64,000 bases of DNA from Rhinopomastus cyanomelas (GCA_013400115.1 VXBP01001845.1:969131-1033130), one strand, 5' to 3'. Positions 33,691-44,464 are shown, numbered from the stretch's first letter. A program made the numbers and translations. Notes: a model not told the origin generated them from the letters alone.

Positions 33691-33812
33691 GATGTTTAAT
33701 ACCCGGCTGGATGTGTTCCTGTGTGACTTGGTGTAGGTGATCCTGCTGTTGCAGGGGGATTGGACTAGCTGATCTTTCGAGGTCTCTTCCAATCCCTAAT
33801 GATTCTATGATT
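33691..33812 (+). mobile_element. CR1 LINE tail fragment
   Basis: Plus-strand terminus (CTGGATGTGTTCCTGTGTGACTTGG...) with the tail ATGATTCTATGATTT. It lies about 100 bases from an oppositely oriented copy. Confidence 0.92.
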
Positions 33813-33916
33813 TCCAATGGGCAGATGTAGAAGACCGTTGCTTATGGACCCAGAACGGCATTCCTTTGCATCCGCCACACTCCAGCACAGTGCAGATGAT
33901 GTGGACATGTGCACAG

Positions 33917-34349
33917 ATCATAGAATCATTAGGGATTGGAAGGGACCTCAAAAGATCATCTAGTCCAATCCCCCCGACACAGCAGGATCACCTAGACCAA
34001 GTCACACAGGAACACATCCAGGTGGGTTTTAAACGTCTCCAGAGAAGAAGACTCCACAACCCCCCTGGGCAGCCTGTTCCAGTGCTCTGTCACCCTCACC
34101 GGGAAGAAGTTCCTTCTGATATTTATGTGGAACCTCCTCTGTTCCAGCTGACACCCATTGCCCCTCGTCCTATCACTAGATGACATTGAGCCTGGCTCCA
34201 TCCTCCTGACACCCACCCTTCACATATTTATAGACATCAATGAGGTCACCCCTCAGTCTCCTCCAAGCTGAAGAGACCCAGCTCCCTCAGCCTTTCTTCA
34301 TAAGGGAGGTGCTCCACTTCCTTCATCATCCATCATCCTCGTTGCTTTC
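33917..34349 (-). mobile_element. CR1 LINE 3' fragment
   Basis: About 430 bases of antisense ORF2 3' end. The minus reading gives the typical RTRGNGCQLEQRRFHINIRR segment and ...VFLCDLV terminus. It is 5'-truncated near ATCATCCTCGTTGCTTTC, with a shortened CATCATCCATCATCC stretch near the break. Confidence 0.93.
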
Positions 34350-34428
34350 AGTGTGTGCTACTGGTCTATACAGCACCGACACACTTCTGGTTTTTATGCT
34401 GTTCCCACTCTTTTATTGCAGTGTACAG

Positions 34429-34507
34429 CATGTCCCAGGGTACTTCCCAGTACATCCCACTACAGCTGATGCATGGGGCACTTCCCAGCACATCCCAGTA
34501 TAGCTGA
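34429..34507. repeat. 39-bp tandem dimer
   Basis: ACTTCCCAGTACATCCCACTACAGCTGA-like sequence occurs twice with a 39-base period (CACTTCCCAG at the second copy). It makes the minus frame 34366-35082 look repetitive (SQLYWDVLG / GMYWEVPWD). Confidence 0.6.
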
Positions 34508-34509
34508 GA

Positions 34510-35090
34510 CACCACTTTACCAAGATGAGTAGAAGAGCATCTCCCCAAGAGGTTATTTGTAGTAAGTCTGCTGGACGCCAAGGTCCACTCATGGCTCGAG
34601 AGGCACCAGCTGTTGAACGTGGTGCGTGGCTTCACACACTGTGCCTTGCACTCACAGACACACGTTGCCAAGAGAGACCTGTCTGTATTTGAAATACCTG
34701 CACTCGCCCCGTGGCTTCCGGCACGTGTTGGCCCAGCTGCAAACAGGGCCTTGGGGTGGGTTTGCTGGCAGAGCACTTTGCAGGGCGGGGGTCTCGGTGC
34801 CTGTTGTGCAGCTGTTGGGGACGCAGCCATCGTGCTGCCCACCCGCTCGCTTGGCCTCGGTTGCTGTCTGGCCATTTGACATCTGTGACTTCTAGGGCAA
34901 CGTGTCCCCAGTGCTGAGCCCTGCCTGGCCCCACCACCTCGGGCTGCCATGTCCAGCAGCATCTGCCAGTCTCGGTCACCCCCACTACCAGCAGCATCAC
35001 CACCACCACCGCCGCCACTGGCACCTCCATCCCAGCGGCTCCCTGCAGCCCCTCCACGCTGGCGGCCAGCGACAGGGATCAATAAGACAC
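34510..35090. other. GC-rich non-coding sequence
   Basis: Contains a (CAC)n-like patch at 34996-35020. The 238-codon minus frame here is the longest in the window, but it is built of low-complexity Gly/Ala runs and the dimer, so no gene is called. Confidence 0.45.
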
Positions 35091-35094
35091 CTCC

Positions 35095-35965
35095 AACTCC
35101 TCTATTTACAAACTAGCTGCCTTCAGCAGCCAGGCTGTTTAAGCACTTCATTCCCATTCAGGAGGGCCATCTGCTGCCTTTTGCTGTAAGTCTCTCTGAA
35201 AACCTCAGCCTTGACAAGCTCGAGATATGTCAGCGCAGTTATCAGCGGAAAGCAACATCTGCCGTGCCTGACACCCACTATTGTAGGCCATTTAATCTGT
35301 CCCCCTCCTCCCTTTAACTGCAGACAACAGCTCCCTATATTATATTTTCCCACTCAATTAGCACTATCATCCTGCTGAAATAGAGGCCAATTTACCTTTA
35401 ATGACATCATTGTTAGGAGAGTGGCAGCCCTGGCCGGTGGCTGGCGGGAGGCAGCGCGGCTCGGCGGGCGCGCGGGCAGCCTATCCGCGCCGCCTTCGCC
35501 CCGACCACAGACATTGTTTCCGACAGTTCGCAGAGGCAGTGTGGCGGAAAATTGAGTCCAGATTCATTAGGTTTTTATTTTTTTCTTCCCTTTCCCCCCC
35601 CTCCCCATCCCTCACGCCCCCCCATCCCTTTTTTTTCCCGCGGAGCGCCGCTCAAGTCAGTTAAATTGATACATTTCCTAACAAAATTGAAGTGCTTTGT
35701 GCTGCCAGCGGAAAGCCCGGTGACCCTGCGCGGCCCACCGAGCAGCCAAAACGAGCTGATGGATCCATTAGGCTGCGCAGAATGCCTTCCCCCTCTGCCT
35801 CCGCTCCTGAGTGACACTGTAAATCTGAACCAATTTCAGTCCCTAATCATCATTACAAACCCCTCCACTGTTCATTTATTACTCTACAATTCTAATACAG
35901 CACACGACTGGGTCGGCGCGCGGGGAGCCGGCGCGGCTGCGGAGACAGGCTTAAAGAGACCATAA
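35095..35965. promoter_or_regulatory. Candidate enhancer cluster with CpG-rich core
   Basis: Three parts: a balanced block at 35100-35410 with CTCAATTAGCACTATC and TTTACCTTTAATGACATC; a CpG-dense core at 35430-35560; and an AT-rich block at 35640-35920 with TTAAATTGATACATTTCC and CTAATCATCATTACAAACC. It is a repeat-free gap between CR1-dense flanks, which suggests insertions are not tolerated here. Confidence 0.5.
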
Positions 35966-36094
35966 TCCTTCCCGGGTTTTAGCGGGGGAGCAAACCTGAT
36001 TTGGCCTTCCCTCGTGTCCACCCCACCTCTGGTTCAGCAGTTTGATAACGTCTGCCTGGGCTGGTGATGCGGAGCACCAGCTCAGAGTTGGGAG

Positions 36095-36274
36095 TGATGT
36101 AAGGAGACTGACGGTTAGAGTTCTGTACTTGGCTGCGTGTTTGCAGCACCTACCGTAGCCAAGGGGCCAGAGGGGCTGCACCAGACTTCCAGCAGCATTC
36201 CATCCCTTGTCTGCCTTGTTCGGTGATGGGGAGCGTCTAAAGTTAGAACTCTAACCATCAGTCTCCTCATATCA
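36095..36274. repeat. Fold-back repeat with 30-bp arms
   Basis: Bases 36095-36124 and 36245-36274 are inverted copies over 30 bases with three mismatches; the best-matching part reads GGAGACTGA(C/T)GGTTAGAGTTCT. The 120-base loop holds a segment (36125-36210) that is itself repeated in inverted orientation at 36868-36970. It could be a small terminal-inverted-repeat element; the flanking target duplication is not obvious. Confidence 0.65.
36125..36210 (+). repeat. Inverted duplication, left copy
   Basis: Starts GTACTTGGCT and ends CATCCCTTGT. It matches the reverse complement of 36868-36970 except for a missing stretch of about 17 bases after CAGCACCTACC and a few substitutions. Over the last 55 bases only one or two mismatches are seen. 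Confidence 0.75.
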
Positions 36275-36328
36275 GGAGGAGCTGGCGGGCAGAGGGGAAA
36301 CACACCTCTGTTGGATGGCGGAATCAAA

Positions 36329-36857
36329 GCATGAGACCACATCTGGAGTATTGTGTCCACTTCTGGGCTCCTCAGTTCAAGAGGGATGTGGAGCTGCTGG
36401 AGGCAGTCCAGCGTAGGGGAACGAGCATAATGAAGGAGGTGGAGCACCTCTCTTATGAGGAGAGGCTGAGGGAGCTGGGTCTCTGTAGCTTGGAGGAGAC
36501 TGAGAGGTGACCTCATTAATGTCTAAATATGTGAAGGGTGGGTGTCAGAAGGATGGAGCCAGGCTCAATGTCATCTAGTGATAGGACGAGGGGCAATGGG
36601 TGTCAGCTGGAACATAGGAGGTTCCACATCAATATGAAAACTAACTTCTTCCCAGTGAGGGTGATGGAGCACTGGAACAGGCTGCCCATTGTGGCAGGTT
36701 GTGGAGTCTTCTTCTCTGGAGACATTTAAAACCCGCCTGGATGTGTTCCTGTGTGACTTGGTCTAGGTGATCCTGCTGTGTCGGGGGGATTGGACTAGAT
36801 GATCTTTTGAGGTCCCTTCCAATCCCTAATGATTCTGTGATTCTATGATTCTATGTT
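36329..36857 (+). mobile_element. CR1 LINE 3' fragment between inverted repeats
   Basis: About 530 bases of plus-strand ORF2 3' end and tail. It opens with CATGAGACCACATCTGGAG and ends with ATTCTATGATTCTATG. The frame is broken near GTGACCTCATTAATGTC (AAATATGTGAAGG), and an extra GTGGCAG lies near 36690. It sits inside the interval bounded by the inverted copies at 36125-36210 and 36868-36970. Confidence 0.93.
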
Positions 36858-36867
36858 GTTTGAACCC

Positions 36868-36970
36868 ACAAGGGATGGAATGCTGCTGGAAGTCTGATGC
36901 AGCCCCTCTGGCCCCTTGGCTATGGGATGGACAGGTATCTGGTAGGTGCTGCAGATATCCAGCCAAGTAC
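36868..36970 (-). repeat. Inverted duplication, right copy
   Basis: Reverse complement of 36125-36210 with about 17 extra bases (around ATGGACAGGTATCTGG). It begins 11 bases after the CR1 tail. Confidence 0.75.
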
Positions 36971-36974
36971 AAAT

Positions 36975-37780
36975 CCATGTAAAGGGGATATTTGGGTGGG
37001 TGAGGAGCTGTCACATCCCCGGGAAGGACCATGACGCTGGAGGATGTTGCGAGCTGGGGTTTAGTTAAGGTTCTTCATCGGTTTGGATAAAATAAAATAC
37101 GTTGTTTTGGAGCCAAAAAGCTTCAGTGGGTATCCCCGAAGGGATGGTTCCTCCTCACAGAGTTTGGTAGAGAGGCTGAGGGGAGTCAGGTGATGCCAGC
37201 TCCCAGCTGCTTCCCACCTGGCCACCTCTGCTCCAAGAGCCAGGGAGGTGCCACCCCACTCGTGCCAGCTAAGCAAAACCCTGCTCTGGTTGCTGGCTTC
37301 CAGCATGGAGAGCAGATGCTGATTGAGTGCTTGACCTGCTAAGTGTGTTTGCATGTCTAGATCGAACGCTTTTCCAACAGGCTGCCCAAGAATTTATTTA
37401 TTTGATTTTATGCAGCTGGTTTTTTTTCTCTCCCATTTTAGCAACACAACTATCAACATCTCTGTGGGTGCAGAAGCAATCAAAGACTTAAAAAACACAC
37501 ACGGTAAATAATCAGGTTAATGGTATGATCAGGCATGACTCGCCGGCACCGGGGAATACTTGGGGTGAGATCAGCCGTGGCTGGGGCCCTCGCTGCTGGA
37601 GCAGGATGGGTGGCTTGTGGGGATGGGCTGCCCCTACATGGGAGATGGGCCGGAGGACCAGCATAAAAGCGGGAGTCCTGAGACTAATCAAAGGCTGAAC
37701 TGGTGGGTACACAACTAAGTTACTTGTGGCTGAAGTGCCTACTCTCTTCCCGGGTGGGCTTTACTTGTGGAAGGTTTCTA
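36975..37780. other. Plain non-coding sequence
   Basis: An AT-rich patch near 37385-37520 is the only local feature. No gene. Confidence 0.45.
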
Positions 37781-38374
37781 TAGAATTATAGAAAGTTCTA
37801 GGCTGGAAGGGATCTCTAGAGGTCATCCAGTCCAACTCCCCCTACACAGGGACGACTCTACCTAGGTCAGGTTGCTCAGACCCTCATCAAGCCTGACCTT
37901 AGATGACTCCAGGGATAGAGCCCCCACCACCTCCCCTGACAGTCCATTCCAGCCATCATCCACCCTCACACTGAAGAGTTTTTTTCTAATATCCAGCCTG
38001 AATCTGTCTTTTCCCAGCTTGAACCCACTGCTCCTTGTCCTATCTGTACAAACCCTCTTGAAATGACCTCTCCCTGCCTTCATGTACTTCCCCTTCAGGT
38101 ACTGGAAACCCAAAAGAAGGTCCCCACCAGAGCCTTCTTTCCTCCGGGCTGAACAGCCCCAACACTCTCAGCCTGTTGTCATACGAGAGATGCTCCATTC
38201 CCCTGATCATTTTAGCGGCCCTTCCCTGGGTGCCCTCCAGTATGTCTACATCCTTCTTGTGCTGGGGACTCCAGAACTGGACACAATACTCCAGGTGAGG
38301 TCTCACCAGGGCAGAGCAGAGGGGCAGAATCACCTCTCTTGATCTGCTGGCCACAGAGAGATTATGCATCATAC
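37781..38374 (-). mobile_element. CR1 LINE fragment, diverged subfamily
   Basis: Reverse-oriented tail (TAGAATTATAGAAAG) and GGCTGGAAGGGATCTCTAGAGG block, then antisense ORF2. The minus reading at 38040-38372 contains the family pattern PHLEYCVQFWSPQHKKD and AAKMIRGMEHL, and a second frame at 37862-38113 covers the terminus. A frameshift separates them near 38100. It is a different subfamily from the younger copies. Confidence 0.9.
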
Positions 38375-38454
38375 ATATGGAGGGTTACATCCTTGTTTGA
38401 TGGGATAAAGGGGCAGGAACAATAATCTTACAAAGGACTGTGATGGTCAATCAC

Positions 38455-38498
38455 AGACCTTTAAAGATCCTTCCAACCCAGTGCATTCAATGATTCTA
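38455..38498 (+). mobile_element. Possible short CR1 tail remnant
   Basis: AGATCCTTCCAACCCAGTGC followed by AATGATTCTA looks like a degraded CR1 3' end. It is short and could be chance. Confidence 0.4.
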
Positions 38499-38499
38499 A

Positions 38500-39059
38500 T
38501 CCCCTCTTCAGCTTGCTCTTTTGATAAGTGCCTGGGTAGAAAGACTGGACCTGGGCAGCAAGACTGGTGCCTTTGCTGGGATGCTAAAACCTGATCTTCC
38601 AGCCACAGATCTGCCCGCAAGTTCAGGCAGTTGGTGTCAGTGTTTCTGCTGGAGACAACCCAAGTGGGGGTTTTTCTAGAGCCCCTGTCAGCCACTGCTG
38701 CCTCAGCTGCCTCTCATCTTTCAGCAAAACTTCCTTGGGTTTTCTCTGCCCATGGTCTTCATGAAGAGCAGCAGCAGAGTTTGCTGGAAACAGCATTCAA
38801 ACTTCATGTACTTGAAAGCCAAGGGAGTTTTCTTTGTGGGGTTTCCTGCAGTGATTTGGCCACTGTGAACAAATTTTGCCTGCCAAAGTAATGGTCTTGG
38901 TGGGCTTGATCTCTTGTCTTAGCCTCAAACCAGCACTGGGGCAGGATCAGTTCACTTTCAAACCAGAGAGGAGAGCAGCATCCTGGTAACCACAACACCA
39001 CTCCCCTACAGGCTATGGCCACGTATTTTTAAGAAGTTCTTAGTTCAAGTCCTTAGCAG
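38500..39059. other. Plain non-coding sequence
   Basis: Chance-length frames only. Confidence 0.45.
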
Positions 39060-39430
39060 GTCATAGAATCATAGAATCATAAAATCATAGAATCATAGAA
39101 TCATTAGGGATTGGAAGGGACCTCGAAAGATCATCTAGTACAATCTCCCGACACAGCAGGATCACCTAGACCAAGTCACACAGGAACACATCCAAGCAGG
39201 TTTTAAACATCTCCAGAGAAGGAGACTCCACAACCCCCCTGGGCATCCTGTTCCAGTGCTCTCTCACCCCCACTGTGAAGAAGTTCCTTCTCATATTTGT
39301 GTGGAACCTTCTATGTTCCAGCTGACACCCATTGTTCCTTGTCCTACCATTAGATGCCACTGAGCAGAGCCTGGCTCCATCCTCCTGACACCCACCCTTC
39401 AAATATTTATAGACACTAATGAGGTCACCC
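39060..39430 (-). mobile_element. CR1 LINE 3' fragment with long tail
   Basis: The reverse-oriented tail has five to six units of TCATAGAA (39061-39105), longer than other copies here. It is followed by the usual block and antisense ORF2 terminus (minus reading SNGRTRNNGCQLEHRRFHTN) and ends near GAGGTCACCC. Confidence 0.94.
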
Positions 39431-39584
39431 TCATCATCCCCACAAAGAAATTTCTGTGGACCTGAGCCGAGCACCAGCCCTGTGACACAGCTCCTGTTGG
39501 CCAGTGCATCAGCCTTTAGCTCTTTGCTTCTGTTTACAGCCTGACAGGCACCTGTCACTCCACTGCCGTTAATGCTCATATCTA

Positions 39585-39880
39585 CGGCAGTCCGGATTAG
39601 CCCCTCAAGCAGCGTTCGGCGAGGATCAATATCAAATGCTTTGCCGAAGCGAAGACTTGTTCCATCTTCTGTAAGGCCTTTCATCCACTAATTTTGTCAT
39701 TTGATCAAAAACCAAAAAGCCAAAGAAGAAAGCTTGGAGTTGCTCTGGCATGACTTGTTCTTACTAAACCTACGCTGTTTATTGCTGGTGACGTGGTTAT
39801 CCTCTAGGTGCTTTCCAACATGCACCAGGCAGCCTATTAAAGCCTTCTGTGACACCCTGGGTTTGATGAAACCCGGCCGA
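39585..39880 (-). mobile_element. Old CR1/L3-clade reverse transcriptase remnant
   Basis: On the minus strand, 39697-39897 reads KHLEDNHVTSN, then KNKSCQSNSKL. This matches the conserved segment in CR1/L3 reverse transcriptases (HLEDN-VI-N-QHGF-K-KSC-TNL). Past an in-frame stop and sequence loss, the frame starting at 39684 reads LRFGKAFDIDPRRTLLEGLI, matching the LDFSKAFD--PH--LL--L motif. This is a second LINE remnant, far more decayed than the adjacent CR1, and from a different part of the protein. Confidence 0.7.
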
Positions 39881-39889
39881 ACCTGCTGC

Positions 39890-42410
39890 TCGCACAACTG
39901 GGTTCAAGCACAGCCCGCCGGCAGCTGCTGGGACATATGTTCGCTGTGCACACCAAGGGTCTGATTCATCTCTCGTGTCGACGTGAGGCAGGAGTAAGTC
40001 GGCTTAGCGGTGGGCTTGAGCATCCAGAGGCAGGTCTGATGCAGCAGATGTTGTGTTGCTGTTGCAGGCAGTATTCTTGAGCTTGCTTTCACCTGCTGCT
40101 TCGCACCGTGACCCACGGGATCAGATGTAAGGGTTTCTCTTGGGGTAGTGGGGTGGAAATTGCTGGCTGTATAATTGGTGTTTCACGCCACTCAGCTGGA
40201 TGGTTCAAGCCTTTGGGTGACTGATCCAAATTCTACGGTAAAGGCATCCAGATTGTGTCCAAATCAGTCCTGGTGGACTACCTGCTATAGAAAATGTGAG
40301 TGTAAATACTTTGCAGGAGTGCGTTAGCAGTTTTGCCTGCCCTGGTCACATAAGCATAGTCCTGATTTTCTCTATAGCCTGGACCAGACCCCCTTCCACT
40401 GCTGGGCGAGTCTCATTCAGTTCTGAGACTTGATGATGACTGTGCTGTGCTGACATTAACCCATGGACTCTCCAAACACAGTAATTGGATCATGTGTTGT
40501 CATTGCCAAGACCAAGGGCACCCTCCCCTTCCTGATTCCAGTTGAGCAAAGATCGGAGCCAAGATGCTGGAAGAGCCCAAGGGGTATCGCAGCCTGTGTT
40601 GCGTTGGCTACTTTTCCACTGCCTACAGAGCTCTGCTGCTGTATAAATAATGGAGCTGACACAGCACCTTCTGGGTTGTGCTTTCCACGGTTTCATAAGA
40701 CCTTCAGCAACCGCCCAACGGTGCCTTGGCACAGCCAGCCTCCCCGTGATCTATTACACTGACAGCTCAGGAGGCTTTTGAGGGATATGGCATACAAGAG
40801 TGAATTTCCAAAGTATTGCCTGGGCTTGAGGTTGTATTGCTCCCTGCTGACTCCCCAGGCTCGAGCAGTGCTGCAGTGCTCTGAAAACGAAGCCCTTTAT
40901 GGCACGAAGCTGAAATCACACTGCCCAGGGGAAAACTGGGGAGGGATCCAGTCTGGTGCTGCTGGTATAGGCTGAGTGCGGCTCTGGCACAACCCTCCAC
41001 AGCCTCACAGTTAAGCCAAGGAAAAGATTAGTGGGACTTGTTGTAATCTCTTCCAGCATCCCAGGAGATTAAAATAGTTTGTTTCACTGCTGGAGCATAA
41101 TCTTGAGAAGCGGAGAATTAGCCTAAGGAGGATCATGGTGAAGGGTCCTTAACGGTGTGATTTGGAAAGTTCATCTGACCCAGGGTGCTGATGAACCTAC
41201 TCCAGTTGAAAATGCACTGTGAACCAAACCACTCATTCCTCTTCCTCCCCTGAGACTCTGGATGGATTTCAGGGAAGCAAAAGGCAAGCAAGCCTCATCC
41301 ATGGGCACAAGAAGCCTGTAGAAATGGAGACTCATGCACAAAGTTCAGAAACAAAGTTCAGAAACAAGTGATCTTGTGCGCTTTCCTTCAGATCTGCATT
41401 TCTCCTCAGGAAGAAATGTTCTCCCTGGGTTCAAGCCAAGCTCATCCGGGGAGACTGAGAACCTTTCAGAGACCATGAGTTTCTGGAAGGGGAAATCTTT
41501 TGCATTTATGGACACCAGCGCATCCAGTTGTTGCATGACAATGGCAAGAGAGAACCAGCATTTCACTCTATAAAACAGACACGAGGGAATGACGATGTGA
41601 CCTTCATCCATAGTTAAGAGCGTTTATCATGTGTTGACCCCAAAATGGTCTCTTAAGATCATCCATTTCCCAGCAGAAGGCCTAGCCTCTTGTTTCAGGC
41701 TTTCGTGTGGGCATGGGGCTCTGCAGTGGGTCGTTGGAACACTCTGATGTGCTTGGGTGGACGGAGCACTCAGTGGGTGGTGTGAGAGATGTGGTGGGTG
41801 ATGGACAGAACCTGCACAGGGAGCGTGGGGATCTCCCTTGGAGTGAGAGTCTGTGAGCGTGGAGCCCAAGAGGGAGCTGCCGAGTGTTTAACAAGACCAA
41901 ATTAACCCCTGTGGACAAGCAAACACTTGTTTACAGAGCAGAGAAAAGCAGAGATGGAAATTTATGGTGTCACTAAAAGAACTTCTCACCTGGAGTACAG
42001 AGAAGAGGAAAGGGACAGCAATATTTCCCACTGAAAGGAGGACGAGAAGCTCTTAACAAATCAATACCCTTATTTAGTCAATAAACCCACAAAACAAGCC
42101 CTCCAGGGGATAAACTTGGAGAAAATTCACAGCTTGCAAAGAGGCAGCTCCAATCCTGGCCTTTGACAAGGCAGCCACAACAAATGCGGTTGCCTTCTTT
42201 GGTCGCGGGGAGTTCACGGTGGGGCTGGTCTAGTGGGAGCTGTGGGCTGGGAGAGGCTGTGGGCTGGAGCTGCGCACCTGGGAGAGCGGGAGAGGAGGTG
42301 AAGGGTCTTGGGGCTTCCTGTGGTGAGGATGAGCGTGTTAACTCGGGTTAACTTCTCTTCTCGGCGTGGTGCATCGAGCACTGCTGGCTTTGGAGCTGTG
42401 ATGCCGGGGA
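39890..42410. other. Plain non-coding sequence
   Basis: No repeat found. A small tandem AAGTTCAGAAACA dimer sits at 41341-41366. Chance-length frames only. Confidence 0.45.
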
Positions 42411-42415
42411 AAGGA

Positions 42416-42472
42416 GAGGAAAGGGAAAGGGAAAGGGAAAGGGAAAGGGAAAGGGAAAGGGAAAGGGAAAGG
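42416..42472. repeat. Hexamer microsatellite (GGGAAA)n
   Basis: About nine clean units of AAAGGG. The purine strand could form triplex or G-rich structure. Confidence 0.95.
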
Positions 42473-42479
42473 AGGAGCG

Positions 42480-43100
42480 GAGTCTAGGCAAAGATGCCAC
42501 AGGCAGGGTGGAAGCATGGCCAGGGCAAGTCTCAGTTAGAAACGGATGAAGCTGCTTTCAGCAGTGCCTTGGCAACACATCTGGCAGAAATGCTGAGGCA
42601 TCTTATCTTTTAGAGAAGTCTACATGGCTGAGAAGCTCCAGCAGCCAACAGCTGGAGTCAGAAACTCGTGACAGGGTCCTGTGATGTGCAGGATGTTAAG
42701 AAATTAATTTGAAATGCTTGTTCTATTTTCCCCCCTCAATATATGTATTTTTGCTTAGCCTGCAGGCTTCACATCTTCAAGTTTTTCTTCGTAAACATGG
42801 ACTAGAAATTTGCTTGGAAGAAATCCAAATTGTTCTCTCATTCACAAGATTCCAAGAGCTGGAGCTTTGGGAAAAAGCATCTCTGTCATTACAGCGCTCA
42901 GGGTAGAGTCCCAGGAGCTGCCACATGACAAGCACAGCTGAGCAGCACCACGGCACGGACTCCCAGCACCTTGCAGAGGGATCTACTACCTTGCAGCAGC
43001 ACTGGGTGTCAGTCATCTCAAAACAAGTAAAGTGAAGACTTGTGAGAGCTGCCTTCCAGCGCTAATGAACTTTTGACTCTTTTGAATTAATTTTCTTCTT
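42480..43100. other. Plain non-coding sequence
   Basis: Leads into the polypyrimidine tract of the exon-like segment at 43111. A short pyrimidine tract lies near 42727-42736. Confidence 0.4.
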
Positions 43101-43110
43101 CTCTCCTCAG

Positions 43111-43210
43111 CCTAGATCCCAGCAAACCCAGCTGACCGTGCTAGACCTGCAGGGAGTCACTAGCCACTGGAGCCAGCAGAGATGTTCTGATGGATCAGGA
43201 GGGAACAAAG
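43111..43210 (+). other. Exon-like segment with strong splice signals
   Basis: The acceptor is a long pyrimidine tract ending TTCTTCTTCTCTCCTCAG at 43110, with upstream branch-like GCTAATG and GAATTAA. The donor at 43211 is AAAG|GTAAGT, near consensus. The enclosed 100 bases have exactly one open frame, 33 codons beginning PRSQQTQLTVLDLQG and ending in phase 1; the other two have stops. I do not recognise the peptide. It could be an exon of a long non-coding RNA or an alternative coding exon of an unseen gene. Confidence 0.45.
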
Positions 43211-43214
43211 GTAA

Positions 43215-43540
43215 GTTCTGTATGTTTTGGGCTGTGTGTGGCATTAGATGCATAGAGAAATGCATCATTCCTTGGCATGACACCACAGAAGCAGAGCAGC
43301 ATTAATCCTGCCTTGATTAACTCATCTGCAAGGGATATCCCTGCTGTAGAGGAGAAGAGGGGACTGCAAAGCACTGAGAAGGCATCACTGTGACTCTGTG
43401 ACTCTGAGGTAACAGACTTTGACTCTTGACTGAGGTTTGCCCAGAGCAGTATCTGTGTGGGAACCAAAGACTCTGCCCTGGGGTTACACCACTGAGACAC
43501 CCCTGGGTGATACCTTCATCCATGGAATGGATTTCCTTCA
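43215..43540. other. Plain non-coding sequence
   Basis: A short GTGACTCTGTGACTCTGA repeat lies near 43390. Otherwise nothing. Confidence 0.4.
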
Positions 43541-43682
43541 CTAGAGATGTTTAAAGCCCACCTGGATGTGTTCCTGTGTGACTTGGTCTAGGTGATCCTG
43601 CTGTTGCAGGGGGATTGGACTAGATGATCTTTGGAGGTCCCTTCCAATCCCTAATGATTTTATGATTCTATGATTCTATGAT
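43541..43682 (+). mobile_element. CR1 LINE tail fragment
   Basis: Plus-strand terminus from GAGATGTTTAAAGCCCACC through the tail ATTTTATGATTCTATGATTCTATGA. Confidence 0.94.
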
Positions 43683-43689
43683 CAGAGTG

Positions 43690-44460
43690 TGGGACTTTGT
43701 GCTGGCTCTGCTGACCACGCAGTGTCTCCCCTTTCTAGTGAGAACAGGAAGCTGAAACAGAAACTTTGGGCCAGACCTCACAGGCAGCACTTTAGGTGGA
43801 AATGTGGAGGAATTCAAACAAAGCCAATGGCCTTCCAGATAAGTGTCCAAGACCTCCATGACCTGATGGAACAGAGCATTTCTTCCTTCTACAACTCTTT
43901 TCCACAACACAGTTGCTTACTATAATCTGTGTGTAAAGGGGGACATCCTCAGTCAGGGCTCACCAATGTTTCTCCACTGAACTGTGAGATGCTCAGATTT
44001 ATTCCAGCCGGGTCCTGGCCCTAAATATATATATATGTGTGTGTGTGTGTTCATGTTATATCTCTTTTCTTTTTTTTCTACTTTCCTCTGATCCTGTTCA
44101 CTACCCAGAGCATCTGTCAAGAAATGAAGCACTTATTACGATACGATAGCATCTGTCTTCTTGTGTTTTTGAGAAAGCTCATGCCTGAAACGCAGCCAGA
44201 GGTTGAGTTATAGAGCTCACTGCTATAGTTCAAATCTGGCTCCTAACTCTGCTTTGGAGGTGGACATTTATGGTTGGGAAAGCTCTTGCCTAACCTTATT
44301 TATCCTCTGGTAAAATGTGGGAGTCCCAGTATGTATTAGTACTTCCTATTGGGGCTCCTTTCAGATACTGGGAGGTTTTCAGACTCACTTGGGTAAGGTT
44401 CAGCAGACCTGAGTGCAGAAATGGGGTGACCCAGGCATGGAATGCATGCAGGACAACTTG
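43690..44460. other. Plain non-coding sequence
   Basis: Contains the dinucleotide repeat at 44025-44051 and a T-rich tract near 44066-44080. No gene. Confidence 0.45.
44025..44051. repeat. Compound (TA)n(TG)n microsatellite
   Basis: ATATATATATATGTGTGTGTGTGT; a short alternating purine-pyrimidine tract. Confidence 0.85.
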
Positions 44461-44464
44461 CACC

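Noticed and set aside
34366..35082. 238-codon minus-strand open frame, longest in the window
   Set aside because: Built from Gly/Ala-rich low-complexity sequence, a CAC-repeat patch and a 39-bp dimer; the overlapping plus frames are equally open; no domain, splice or start support.
39046..39056. B-box-like AGTTCAAGTCC
   Set aside because: No A-box or cloverleaf around it.
39166..39684. 172-codon minus open frame that looks like one protein
   Set aside because: It is an accidental fusion of the old LINE remnant, plain sequence and the antisense end of a young CR1 copy.
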